NCBI GenBank assembly: GCA_037952775.1 | Contig: JBANAY010000003.1 | Coordinates: 8,680,001-8,744,000, forward strand | DNA: 64,000 nucleotides | Source: Clonostachys chloroleuca | Lineage: Eukaryota > Ascomycota > Sordariomycetes > Hypocreales > Bionectriaceae | Direction of reading: 5' to 3' | Shown: positions 52,152 to 63,199 of the stretch, piece after piece | How the letters are laid out: every line of letters starts with the position of its first letter | Position numbering within the stretch: position 1 is the stretch's first letter | The notes under the pieces: model-generated | Seen by the model: the letters and a program-made list of their open reading frames with translations, nothing else | Told to the model about the DNA's origin: nothing | Databases searched by the model: none | Position numbers and translations under genes: made by a program

Positions 52152-54570
52152 ATGTACCATCACGGCCGGGCTCCTCTCAGGGGTTCGTCCCTAGATACGT
52201 TGGATAGGCAAGAAGAAATGCGGGGAGATAGCTATGAAGATACATCTGATGAGGTGTCAATCAGCCCCCTATCGCCACTGGTTCGCTACGTCGAATCTTA
52301 ACTGGAGTTTTCTGAGAGATCTTCCTCTACATATTCTGCAAGAGAGACCCCAGGTGACCCAGGCAGTGATTGTCAAGTCCGAGTTCAGTCCAAAATCGAG
52401 TCACGATGGCGGATGCCAACAGGCTGGAAGCTTGGCACGATGATGGCAGCTGCCTTAACATTTGTTATTTTACTGGTGAATACGATTCTTGCAGCGGTAT
52501 TCACTTCAAGCGTTCACCGGACCAAATATTCCAGCAGCAGCATCGCACCTGTTCGCACTGGCGACTGCGGAGCTATCAAGTCGCTTGCAACCGCATCCAT
52601 ATTCTCATCAATATCGTCAGCACGTTGCTCCTTGGTGCAAGCAACTATTGCATGCAGACCGTTAGCGCCCCTATGCGGCAAGATGTCGACAATGCTCACG
52701 CCCGGGGGAAATGGCTGGACATTGGAATTCCCAGCGTCCGGAACGTGCTTTATATCGAGAAGAGAAGGCTTGTCGTCTGGCTCTGTTTAGGCCTTTCATC
52801 TCTCCCACTCCATTTTATGTAATATGTGGCCTGCCCTTGGTATAAAGCCAAAACTAATTCAAGTGCAGTTACAATTCCACATTCATTGTGTCCACTGCAA
52901 ACCAACTGTACCAAATCTTGCTGGTTGACAAATCTTTCATCAGTGGGGGGCCATTCGACAAAGACAGTAAGGAGCGCCACTCCAGTTTTCGAGATAGACG
53001 GTCATGAGTACTATATACCTTTCGAGCTCGAGCTCGGTCAGAGCCTACAATTCATACAGGAGGCGGTGCAGAACAATGAATATGAGAAGTTGACACCGGA
53101 CGATTGTATAAAAGCGTATGCAAAGGGTTTAGTCTATGGCAGAGCAGTCGTCATGGCACTCAACCCACCGGAAGACTGCCACGAGTTCAAAAATCTACCC
53201 ATGTTTTATGAGGCGAGTGGCCCTGTGTACTATAAGCCACCAATGAACAGCTCCATCTATGCTTCGCTCCGCTACGAGACCACTCTCAATGCCAATAGGG
53301 GGAATAACGATTGGTTTTCTTGGATATGCTCCCTAACGTTGTATAAGGCAGATCGTTTGAGGCTGCCGAAGTGCAGCGACGGGGCTTGGAAGAACCAGAT
53401 GAGCCCGGCTATTTGGACATTAGGGACCGCCAGAGTCAAGTATGGCTTGAGCCGGAAACCTAAAAACCCGTGCCAGTTGAACGTTGCTCTCAACCTCATC
53501 TACGTGACTGTCTGCTTCAATGCTCTCAAGTTTGTGATCATTGTCATTTTAGCGACGAGCAATCTGGCAAATAGAGAACCCCTTGTCACAATTAGAGACG
53601 CCGTTGCCTCGTTCATCGATTCTCAAGAACCAGCGACGAAGGGAATGTGCTTGCTATCGTCTGCTGAGGTCCACTATTCTCAAAAATTAGATGACTATCA
53701 AGGGTATCAGCCGTCGTATATAAACCACAGAACAGCAGATGCTCGGTGGCCGCTAACCTTCGCCGCTGGCTGTTGGCTTCGATACTGTATGATTTTTTCA
53801 TTTGACATTAATAACTCGACTAACCGGTTGACAGTATCCTTGTGGCTTTGGCTACACTCGTTGGGCTTCTAGGACAGGGTGTACATGATTTGAACCAAGG
53901 TTTCTCGCGTGGTGATGCCCAATCGCTATGGGATCTAGGCATCGGTACCATCAATCCATATAAGACCATTGAGTGGAAGTTGCCGAGACGAGGCGAAGCG
54001 TCCGTCATAGCCACTGTACTAATCTCCAACTTGCCCCAAGTCTTGCTTTCTTTTCTCTATCTCATTCTAAACGGCTTAATCACATAGATGGCGGGGTGTT
54101 ATCGAGTGGTCGAAGTATGGCCAAGGTACTCAACGCCCCCTCCGTGTATCATTCCCAAAAGGCAACCAGCGATCTACCTTCTTCCTACAGCTTCCGTACC
54201 GACATAGTATTCAATGCTGTCTCTCTCAGTCTTGATGCATTGGATGGTCTCTCAAAGATTGTTTGTTGTGCAGATATTCGAGGGGCGCACCTGGGAATCT
54301 ATTTATGAAAATGCTGATTATGTGGGCGTTGATTCAGCAATTACGATTCCTGCCTACTCCCCCATGGCTATTATCTTGACAATTGTCATCGTGGCAGTGA
54401 CATTTCTTGGCATAGTGGGATTAGGTAGGGTCCGATTGGGAGATGGCCTACCTGCAACCAAGAACAGTAGCTTGGTTATCTCGGCCGCATGTCATCCATT
54501 GGAGGGGACTTCAAACATGGATGCCGTGAAATGGGGAGTGGTACCAATTGCAGAAGATAGTTCGAACTAG
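52152..54570 (+). pseudogene. DUF6536-type multipass membrane protein, multiply broken
   Basis: Pieces of one family appear in order on the plus strand. They are an N-terminal acidic leader, PTGWKLGTMMAAALTFVILL (first membrane helix), a GDC motif, LLLGASNYCMQT, DIGIPSVRN and LSSLPLHF. These are followed by a middle part with further membrane helices, and by the C-terminal ISAACHPLEG/VKWGVVP end. The pieces lie in different frames: a one-base loss near 52595, and further shifts near 52970, 53830, 54085 and 54208. A TAA occurs at 52299. A real intron (52819-52868) is visible. With this many breaks in 2.4 kb, while the flanking P450 and NAD(P)-binding genes are intact, decay is more likely than error. 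The function of the family is unknown. Confidence 0.75.
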
Positions 54571-55348
54571 GTGGGCCATTGCTCCTTTTCCAATCATGCG
54601 GTTGGTTTCCCGGAAGAAGGAAGGGCATACTCGTAATAAGACAGAAGGAAGTATGATTCGAACTCTAGCTTGTATACGAGTGTACTAGACTCCATGAGAA
54701 ATATGCCATACTTCATAACGTTTTCTTTGACACCTTCTTTCCCCGTTGGCTGAGACCCGCTCGGACTTCAGTCTTCGACATCCAACTCCATTAGGGGTAC
54801 TTAGGGGGCCTAAACAGCTATCAAGTCACTTTTTCTTTTGTGAGTCGCCTGACAATTTAACTACTCGTTGACTCCCCCTACCTAGGTAGGGAACCGGATG
54901 ATTGAATGTTGTTCTCGACACAATGGGCAAGCTTGTCGCGACCATCGAGACACCTTTGGACGCGTTACGGGGGCGACTTGGTGGTCATAAAGTGCCGCTA
55001 GAGCAATTTGTCGTTGCCAAGAGTAAGATGATAGGGCTGTATATCTGATGGCTCTGTCAATGCTCCCTAAAAAGGCAAATTTCGGCCATCCAAGGCCCCC
55101 TAAGGATCATTGATGCCTGTCACGTGCGATCCTTGTCGTGCGACCTCCTGAATGACCTGGTCGATAAAGGATTCGCGGCAATCTCACTTCTACAAAAAGA
55201 ACCTTGGTTATTATTTCCTATCTCCGCCGCCCCAAAAACGCGGCAAGCTCTCCGTCAAAATAAATCATCATCGATATCCTTTTGGAATTCAGCGTTAGTA
55301 GTGAGCGTTAGTAGTGACCTGAAAGCATACCTAAACAAAGCCAAGGCA
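54571..55348. other. Intergenic region with a palindromic CCTAGG motif
   Basis: About 780 bases without a gene. They contain the perfect 16-bp palindrome at 54876-54891, listed separately. Confidence 0.5.
54876..54891. promoter_or_regulatory. 16-bp perfect palindrome CCCTACCTAGGTAGGG
   Basis: Both halves match exactly around the central CCTAGG. Related forms occur at 13061-13090 and 63418-63445. Such AGGTA/TACCT words are frequent in intergenic DNA of Hypocreales and allied fungi, so a regulatory or replication role is plausible but unproven. Confidence 0.5.
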
Positions 55349-56190
55349 ATGAAGCTCGTGATCTGTGGAGGGACTGGCTATGTTGCCACAGAGCTGATCC
55401 GTCAAGGTCTCGCGCTGCCCCAAATTAGCAATTTGGTAGTCCTCTCCCGCCGCCCCATCACCGTGCCTGACAGCCCAAACGCAGCAAAGTTGAAGCAGGT
55501 TCTGATCGAGAAGTATGACGAATACCCGGAAGATGTGAAGAAGGAACTAAGCGGCGCAAATGGGTGCATCTGGTAGGTACCTCCATCAAACCGTGAGGGC
55601 GGGAAGGGGGATGCTGATGACACCACAGGACCGTGGCCATCACGCCAAGCAAAGCCTCTCGTTATGACTTTGAGGTGGTGCGTAATATATGCCACACCAG
55701 CACCATGGCTTTCCTCAATGCCTTCATGGACACCAAACCGGCCAGCAAGTTCCGTTTTCTTTATATGAGCGGTCTGGGTGTCGAGCGAGACCAGACCAAG
55801 AGGCCGCGGATTTATGCAGACTACATGCTTATGAGGGTTTGTCATGGAATATGAACCTCTACTCATGTTGAGACAGGCACTGATTATGCGTGCATACAGG
55901 GCCAAACCGAGAGCGAAGTGGAGGCATTTGCAAGGGAGCATTCTGACATTATGGAAGCTCAGATTGTCAACCCACCCCTTATTACAAGCACCGCTACCTT
56001 GTCACGGGCTGCTTTCTACGCTTTGTTAAAAGGGCTAAGTTTCATATTTTGGGGTCTACAGTGGGTGACGGTACAGGAAATCTCTGCTGGCATGTTGTCG
56101 CAAGTCGTCAATGGGTTTGAGAAGGAAGTTCTTGGTCCGGACGACCTCAGACGTATTGGGCAAGATGCCCTATCCAAGGGTGAAGAGTAG
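55349..56190 (+). CDS. Small NAD(P)-binding Rossmann protein (NmrA/SDR-like)
   Basis: Exons 55349-55572, 55629-55836 and 55900-56190 give 240 residues. The N terminus MKLVICGGTGYVATELIRQGL is a Rossmann dinucleotide-binding motif with GGTGYVA. The segment VLSRRPI and, after splicing, TVAITPSKASRYDF and LYMSGLGVERDQ fit the extended SDR/NmrA-like class. The expected YxxxK is not evident, so it may be a redox sensor or an inactive relative. Phases agree at both introns, though donor 2 (GTTTGT) is weak. It is probably cytosolic. Confidence 0.78.
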
Positions 56191-56717
56191 TCGCTAGTTG
56201 AATTTATAGGGAAACGTAGAAGTGCTATCCTACTACAAAAATGAATTTTGAAACGTGCTTTTCTTAGGATATTTATAAAAATCTTGACTCTTTCTTCAAT
56301 CAATCAATGATAGCACGCCTGATTAGGCACCAAACCCTATCATCGTCGAGCTTCTCCAGCCAAATATCGCCCACGAGAACCAGTGCCATAATTCCACCTT
56401 CTAAATGTCAGGGCCGCACAACTAATAGCCTCATGCTTCCCCAAGCGACCAAAGCGAGCATTGAGATTAGAAATGATGGGATTACGAAGTCGTCAAGATG
56501 GACCGACTAACGGGAGCCGGCGGGCGCGGGTTTAGGGACGGCATTTCGTGTGCCGGTCCTCCGCCAGAAGCCCGATTCGCGTCCTTGATACTCTTTAGTT
56601 GACTCAAAGGAGTCGGAAAATAATCTACACATATGTTCAGGCCTTTCCTGTCCTAATTGCTGACACATATTACAGAAGGGAAATAATATATCAGACCTCC
56701 TTAACAGACACGTTTCC
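56191..56717. other. Short spacer
   Basis: About 530 bases between convergent loci with no supported gene. Confidence 0.45.
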
Positions 56718-57157
56718 TTATGCAACATAACACAGAGCACTCTTACATAACCAACCATCCTCACTTCTCGCCTTTTGACAGACATTATTAGCTCCGGCCC
56801 CGAAAACCAACTGCTTGGCCGATTTTCCCTTGAAGCCCCAGTCATCGTAGAAATAGCAGTCGCCAAGAATACCTCCCTTGGCTTTTCCAGGATTGACCGC
56901 CTTGAGACTCTAGGAGTCTCCAGGCATCTTGAGTGAGAAGCATTCTGCAGACTTGCTCCGTCGGTTCGGCCGACTTGAGGAGACCTGATCGTATAAGTGT
57001 AGGCAAATCCGTTGGCCTTGCTGCAGGTTGGGGATTTGAAAAAATCGATGCGGATGGCCTGGTTCACTCCAGGTGTTCCGGGTAAGGCCAGCGCAGGCTG
57101 TGTGGTCGCCAAGAATGCCGTAGCGAGAGCGACGAGGTTAGTAATGTGCATCCACAT
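56718..57157 (-). pseudogene. Small secreted cysteine-containing protein, frame and stop lesions
   Basis: On the minus strand, an ATG at 57155-57157 (or 57149-57151) opens a frame with a signal peptide (HITNLVALATAFLATTQPALA) and a short mature part. In the next frame, from about 56950, a coherent cysteine-bearing continuation (ECFSLKM, then GDCYFYDDWGFKGKSAK) runs to a stop at 56718. Joining the two needs a one-base change near 56946-56955. A TAG at 56910-56912 interrupts the second part and sits inside a 7-bp inverted repeat (GAGACTC/GAGTCTC). The small size, the cysteines and the secretion signal are effector-like in general form, but I know of no specific match. It looks inactive as given. 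Confidence 0.55.
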
Positions 57158-57221
57158 GATGGCACTTGGCGATGGTTCAAGTTGATGGTCAAGTATTACA
57201 GGCTTTCTTCTTCTTTCTTGA

Positions 57222-57247
57222 TTTTTTTTTTTTTTTTGGGGGGGGGG
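57222..57247. repeat. T16-G10 homopolymer pair
   Basis: Sixteen T are followed directly by ten G. It is a slippage-prone tract upstream of the small secreted protein relic. Confidence 0.85.
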
Positions 57248-58044
57248 AACAGAGATATTAGAAAACCAGCTATCAGATAGGCAGGCTAGATTGGCCTTAT
57301 ATATAATTTTCAGAGACGGAATCAAACATGAAAGGGGCTTTCAGCTGCGAGGTACGAGATGCCCCAACTGGTAAGTAGGCTATTTAAAATTTCAAGTCAG
57401 ATAAACGAGGTATATGCCAATTGAATCACATCATCTATCTTGCTAGATCCGGCGGCTCCCACGCATTTCATTTAACGAGAGATATATTATTCATTCGCAA
57501 TATCCGATCAACATTCTGGACTCGGTTTCAATCAAGCCTTCAGCATCAAACCTTACAAATCTTCGATCCGTGACTACCCTATACCTTTGACTCCAGTTCC
57601 AATAACAGGCTCAAAAAGTAATTGGAGGGACTAGTATTATTACAAACTCAAATGAAGCGGCTTTGTTCATTTTCAAGAGTGAGCTCAATCTTGACTTTCC
57701 CGATAATGTTTCTTCCCTTGCTGTGTCAACATCTGTTGTTGGATGCCTGATCATGAACCTATCATGTGCCTGTGACGGAGCATCACTGAAATGTGCCAAC
57801 TAAGCTTGCCAAGCCATCTTGAGGCTGAGAACTATGGGGCATTTGAAGTCAGCAGCCAGTCATAAGTCTCAAAGAGAGGGACAGGCCCGCTTGTTGAGGC
57901 TGGTGAGAGGCACCAGCCAATCGCTATGTGGAGCGGGTTAAAGAGCGATGAATACGATGGAAACTCCCACAAACGCCCCACCCAGCCCTTGTTTGGATGC
58001 TTGGTGATCCCGAGAGGCAGAATGTCGAGATGAATTGCCAAGGA

Positions 58045-58051
58045 TATATAA
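58045..58051 (+). promoter_or_regulatory. TATA box of the tubby-like gene
   Basis: TATATAA lies about 123 bases upstream of the ATG at 58174 and is followed by a purine-rich leader. It is the clearest TATA element in the window. Confidence 0.55.
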
Positions 58052-58173
58052 GACGGGCCGGCATCCCAAGATGAAAAAGGTATTAAACATTCGCCTATAA
58101 GGGAAAAAGACACAATTCTCGTGGGAGCAGCTATTTCACTTCCTTGCGACACGAATACATCTACCAGAACAAG

Positions 58174-58875
58174 ATGGCTACTACGTCTATCCAAGCCAAT
58201 GCTGTCCCCATTAGTGACGGCAAGGCTCAATTAATCACTGAGACGGCATCGCCCGCGCTGGAGTCTGTTGTCAAGCGCCGCTTCGATATCAAGAAGCCAA
58301 ACGTATTCACCCACTACGACATCTACCCAGAGGACAGCAACACGATGCTCCATTTCGTGAGCATCTCCAACTTCACCAGCAACAAACCAGACCTCACGCT
58401 GCACGCGGGGCCAGACACCCAAGCACCCGTGCTGGCCGTAAGCCACATGCCCATGTCAACAAGGCATTTCAAGATTGGCCTGTCGCACTCATCATCATCG
58501 TCTCCCCTCGGCGACGATATGGAGTGGGAGAACCTGGAGAAGCAATCAGTCAAAGGCAACGAGTACCACATGGTGTTCCCGATGGAAGACGGGCGCCGCT
58601 GGGAGCTGGCCTGGAAGCGCACCCACGGGCATGCGGTGGACAACAAGGAGACATCGAGCCTAAGCATGCGTGACTGGAAGCTTGTTGACCTGCAGACGGG
58701 GCAGGTGGTAGCCCTCTTCACGAACGAGAGATGGTCCATCGTCAAGACGGGCACGGTGCAGATCAATGGGGAGTTTGGCAAGGGGTTTGACCAACTTGTT
58801 TTCATTACAGTGCTGTCTCTGTATGAAAAGGTCAGGAGACGACACCAGAGAGGCGCATGGTACGCGCACTCTTAG
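58174..58875 (+). CDS. Tubby C-terminal-like domain protein
   Basis: This single-exon gene of 233 residues starts at the ATG following a TATA box. The pattern resembles fungal tubby-C-like/LURP-type barrels: VVKRRFDIKKPNVFTHYDIY, then repeated beta strands around VFPMEDGRRWELAWKRT and WKLVDLQTGQVVALF, and a final helix GFDQLVFITVLSLYEKVRRR. The final hydrophobic helix would plug the barrel. No signal peptide is present. The molecular role is unknown. Possible lipid or membrane binding is a family-level guess. Confidence 0.65.
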   Translation: MATTSIQANAVPISDGKAQLITETASPALESVVKRRFDIKKPNVFTHYDIYPEDSNTMLHFVSISNFTSNKPDLTLHAGPDTQAPVLAVSHMPMSTRHFKIGLSHSSSSSPLGDDMEWENLEKQSVKGNEYHMVFPMEDGRRWELAWKRTHGHAVDNKETSSLSMRDWKLVDLQTGQVVALFTNERWSIVKTGTVQINGEFGKGFDQLVFITVLSLYEKVRRRHQRGAWYAHS

Positions 58876-60233
58876 ATTGGTGCGTCGTAAGTCAAGAAGG
58901 ACATGGGATTTTTTTGCTTCTGTAGGCATGGGCTGGTTCAGGTTGTTAAGATACCAATTTGTGTTTAGGTTCTCGGTTGCTTTTAGCTTCTTGCAGTCTT
59001 GTTCGTGAGGCCAGATTGACGAATGCTTATTTCACGATTTAACACTGGAATCTGGCGCCTTGCCCGTCCAATCACGCCCGTGGACAGTCGAGCTGATCCC
59101 CCTGTCCGGTTGTCCTGTCAGGGAAGGCTTTTGGGATCAGCGGCCAGCCCCCTCGATACAGATTAGGGGAGGGCTCCTTACCTTGTATCCATTCTAGCGT
59201 TGAAAAAAATCTTTATAGGCAGACGACCTGTCTGGAAACAGTCACATTATCTAATGATACACACGTGTTGGCATGAAAAGCTCTTTGAGCGACGAGCTTA
59301 AAAGGTGGAGATGAATTCTTCTAGAAGAGGCCATGTTCGGCATCTGCCGCAAAATATGCGACAACTAAAGCCAAGCCTCCAAAGTATCTTGTGCGTGCCT
59401 AGAATTAGAGTGTTGACTTACATGACGTAGGTCAAGCAGACCATTCGGCTAGCGGCAGCACTCAGGGCATTTAGCACATCGTGAATGACATCTCGTACCG
59501 CTGCGTCCGAGGAGAGGAGTCAACTGTCCATGGGTTTATTCGGGCCGTTAAGCAATTGGGTCCAATATTATGCAGATTTCAGAGTGCGGGGTTTCTTGCG
59601 GCCTGTCCACGCAGAATTCTCACCGTGCATGCATGTTCTCGGCTGGGTGGCAGACAGGGAATATTAAACTTTTTTCTGGGCGGACAAGAGGCGCTTCACG
59701 ATACTCTCAAGTAGAGAAAATAGTAGAACACGAAAAAGTAAGTTTTTGAACATCAAATTTTCATCTCGTCTCTCATTCTCCTGGTCAATTGGTCCTCTTT
59801 CTGTTTTTCTCTCCTTCTTCTCCTCCTCATCATGATATTCTTCAGCTCGGCGCTCACAGTGCCCATTACCTTGATTCAACACGTCATTCAACTAACCGAG
59901 AGCACTGGATCTGCATCACCTGGCCCTCTTTTCCAAGAGCTAACAGCTTCCGATTGGCACTACTCCAATTCAAACCGGTCCTTTTCCCCAGAGTCGGTGC
60001 TTGGCGCCCCCGCATCCGACTTTGTGCTGCCTTGGTTGCTTGGCTAATCCCTGAACATCCCTGGCTTACTGCTTCCCGAGTCCCAACGGCCTGGACCAGG
60101 GTTGTGTGCTAAATACGTCAGGATAATCCGCCAGATTATTTATTGTGTCCTGACTTTCTCTCCAAACCATTGATCGATCGATTCAATTCCTCGACTATCA
60201 GAGGTATCCTTTAGTTGAACCGCCGCGTGGAAG
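58876..60233. other. Intergenic region with a pyrimidine-rich segment
   Basis: About 1.36 kb. A CT-rich segment at 59760-59832 precedes an ATG that opens a 71-residue frame (59832-60047) with no recognised family. I treat it as unsupported. Confidence 0.4.
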
Positions 60234-62325
60234 ATGGCTCTACTTGCTCGCGCTGCGGCGCTGACAACTGCTCTGGCCGCGACGGCCAATGCCCTCTACA
60301 CCAACGGATCCGTAGTCGCACCATGCGACTCGCCCATCTACTGCTATGGAGAGCTTCTCAAGCAAATCGAATTGGCCCAGCCTTTCTCGGACTCCAAGAC
60401 TTTTGTCGATATGTAAGTGTCTCCGAGCTCAATCAATCCAGACACACAACTGAGGCTAACATTTACCGTACAGGCCTGCTATCAAGCCATTGGAAGAAAT
60501 CCAGGCTGCCTTCGATAAACTAGAGAAGCCGCTCAGCAACAACACGGCGCTCAACAACTTCTTGGACGAGAATTTCGCCGATGCGGGTGGAGAGCTGATC
60601 GCTGTCCCCGAGGATCAGCTCACGACTGACCCCGTCTTCCTCAACCGCATCAACGATACCGTTATACAAGAGTTCACCAAGAAGGTGATTGATATTTGGC
60701 CCGATCTGACTCGGCAATACTCGCCATCCTCTAGCAGCAATTGTACCTCCTGCCCCAACAGTTTCATCCCGGTCAATCACACCTTTGTCGTCGCTGGTGG
60801 CCGCTTCCGTGAGCCTTACTACTGGGACTCGTACTGGGTTATTGAGGGTCTCCTGCGCACAGGAGGCTCCTTCACTGAGATCTCCAAGAACATCATCGAG
60901 AACTTCCTTGACTTTGTTGAGGACTACGGCTTCGTACCCAATGCCGCCCGCATCTACTATCTCAACCGATCGCAGCCGCCGCTGCTCTCCCTCATGATCC
61001 AAACATACGTCGACTACACGAACGACACTGAGATTCTCGATCGCGCCCTGCCGCTCTTGGTCAAGGAGCACGAGTTCTTCATGAACAACCGAACCGTGGA
61101 CGTCCAGGTTGGAAACAATACGTACACGCTCAATCGCTACGCCGTAGAGAACACGCAGCCTCGTCCCGAGTCGTACCGGGAGGATTACATCACGGCTCGC
61201 AACAGCTCCTACTTCGCCGAGTCCGGCATCGTATACCCAGAGACCGTGCCGCTCAACGACAGTGAGGTTGCCACCCTCTATTCGCACCTCGCTAGCGGCG
61301 CCGAGTCTGGCTGGGACTACAGCTCGCGCTGGATCGCCAACCCAGAGGACGGCGCGCGCGACGTCTACTTTCCCCTCCGCTCCCTCAACGTCCGCAACAT
61401 CGTCCCCGTCGACCTCAACTCCATCATGTACGGCAACGAGGTCGCCATCTCCCGCTTCTACAACCAGACCGGCAACGACACCGCCTCCGAGACCTGGGCC
61501 GAGCTGGCCGCCAACCGCAGCGCGGCCATCCACGCCGTCATGTGGAATGAGACCTACAGCAGCTACTTCGACTACAACCTCACCTCCTCCTCGCAGTACG
61601 TCTTCGTCCCCGCCGACAACGACACGGCCGCCCTCGAGAACGCCACAGCGCCCGCCGGCCAGCAGCTCTTCTTCAGCGTCTCACAGCTCTACCCCTTCTG
61701 GACGGGCGCCGCTCAGCCCTACCTCAAGAACAACCCCCTCGCCGTCCGCGAGGCCTACTCTCGCGTGAGCGCTTACCTCGACGCCCGCGCCGGCGGCATC
61801 CCCGCCACCAACTTCAAGACCGGCCAGCAGTGGGACCAGCCGAGCGTCTGGCCGCCCCTGATGCACATCCTCATGCAGGGCTTGCGCAACACCCCCGCCA
61901 CGTTCGGCGAGGACGACCCGTCGTATGTTGAGGTGCAGGACCTGGCGCTGCGGCTGGGCCAGCGGTACCTCGACTCGACCTTTTGCACGTGGCTCGCGAC
62001 TGGAGGCTCCACGTCCGAGACGCCCAAGCTGCAGGGCTTGTCGGACCAGGACGTCGGCATCATGTTCGAGAAGTACGCCGATAACTCGACCAACCGTGCG
62101 GGCGGCGGGGGCGAGTACGAGGTCGTCGAGGGCTTCGGGTGGACCAACGGCGTGCTCATCTGGACGGTGGACGAGTTCGGCAACCAGCTGCAGAGGCCCG
62201 ACTGCGGGGATCTGCAGGCGGCGCACACGAAGCAGAAGAGGGATGTGCAGTCTGCGGTTGAGCTGCATGTGCGGGATGGGTCGAGGGTGAAGAAGTTTGG
62301 TAGGCGCGCGAAGAGGAGCGTGTGA
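60234..62325 (+). CDS. Secreted acid trehalase-type GH37 enzyme
   Basis: Two exons (60234-60412 and 60474-62325, intron GTAAGT..ACAG with GCTAAC) give 676 residues. A signal peptide (MALLARAAALTTALAATANA) is followed by PCDSPIYCYGELL, typical of trehalases. Both GH37 signatures are present: GGRFREPYYWDSYW near residue 167 and QWDQPSVWPP near 510, plus the glycine-rich EGFGWTNGV near 605. Many N-glycosylation sites (NxS/T) support export. It would split trehalose to two glucose. The C terminus ends in a basic tail with KR sites (QKRDV, RAKRSV), which is unusual and could be processed by a Kex2-type protease. The gene is intact. Confidence 0.93.
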
Positions 62326-62479
62326 AGGGTGAAAAATGGTGGTGGTGATTGGCGTCAGGGAGGTTCTTTTGGTTTCTGCTTCTCAACCCTTCTAGTATAT
62401 TTATTTTAGTCTTCTCATGTGTTAATGTTAACGAATAGGTATAATTCATCAGCTTTATCTGGCGTGACACGTTTGTGAT

Positions 62480-63199
62480 TCAAAATAACCATGGCAGAAA
62501 TCTTGGGGTCCTCGCATTCCACTCTTCCCATTTCCTCCCAAATGTTTCCTTGAGCATCTCCTCTTCCTGCTTAACACGCATCTTGACGCCGAGCAGACCA
62601 GCAGTGATGAACACTGGTGCAGCGACAAACCAGAGCTTTCTCGCGGCTGGATACAGGAACGGCGGGATCCAGCAGCACACCGCACCATCAAATCGAACGA
62701 ACAATGCGATTGTGGAAATCATGATGGCGGAAAGGCCGGTATAGCTCGGGTGCTGCACGTATCTGTAGATGCCTGTCGTAGTCAGGCGATCTGGCTCCGC
62801 AAGGGCAAATGTAAAGTTTGTTCCTAGATATGAGTAGGACATGAGGCGGAGGGGAACGCCAACAAGGAGGATCAGGCAGATAGGGACGGATGTTGACGCC
62901 GACCAGGTGATTAGGTCGTTGTTGAGCCCATTTTCGCTGCCGTAGCCGAGGAGACGTGGTGGGATATCTGGGGCGTAGAAAGCGAGTGCCGAGGCATGAA
63001 GTGCGAGAAGACCTACAGGTGCCAGGACTATCTTAGTCGCATGCTTACTCGTGATCCCAACGCGCCGGAGCAGGTCTCCCGTTCGCGGAGTGGTGCTGGT
63101 GGAAGGATTGGGAGGCGATAGGGCGACAAAGCTCCCGGTGAGGGAGGCTATGATGGAGATAGCAAAGGTGATCTGCCGGAAAGAGCTTAATGGTTCCAT
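62480..63199 (-). CDS. ICMT/PEMT-like membrane methyltransferase
   Basis: A single exon of 239 residues. Four or five hydrophobic segments are visible, and the C-terminal half has the diagnostic TTGIYRYVQHPSYTG and the later EEEMLKETFGRKWEEW. These match the isoprenylcysteine carboxyl methyltransferase/phospholipid methyltransferase fold, where they help bind S-adenosylmethionine. True ICMT substrates are prenylated CaaX proteins, but the family is broad in fungi, so the substrate is unknown. It lies in the ER or another membrane. The gene is divergent from the BTB gene, with about 630 bp between starts. Confidence 0.78.
   Translation of the reverse strand: MEPLSSFRQITFAISIIASLTGSFVALSPPNPSTSTTPRTGDLLRRVGITSKHATKIVLAPVGLLALHASALAFYAPDIPPRLLGYGSENGLNNDLITWSASTSVPICLILLVGVPLRLMSYSYLGTNFTFALAEPDRLTTTGIYRYVQHPSYTGLSAIMISTIALFVRFDGAVCCWIPPFLYPAARKLWFVAAPVFITAGLLGVKMRVKQEEEMLKETFGRKWEEWNARTPRFLPWLF

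Larger units (their letters stand above)
57158..58173. other. Divergent intergenic region
   Basis: About 1 kb separates outward-transcribed loci. A T16-G10 run lies at 57222-57247. The right end contains a TATA box at 58045. No other gene is supported. Confidence 0.5.

Noticed and set aside
47829..56190. Secondary-metabolite gene cluster around the P450
   Set aside because: No polyketide synthase, peptide synthetase, terpene synthase, transporter or pathway regulator lies nearby. The neighbours are unrelated or broken.
60520..61533. 337-residue antisense frame across the trehalase gene
   Set aside because: Same codon-bias shadow effect as above, with the true GH37 motifs on the other strand.
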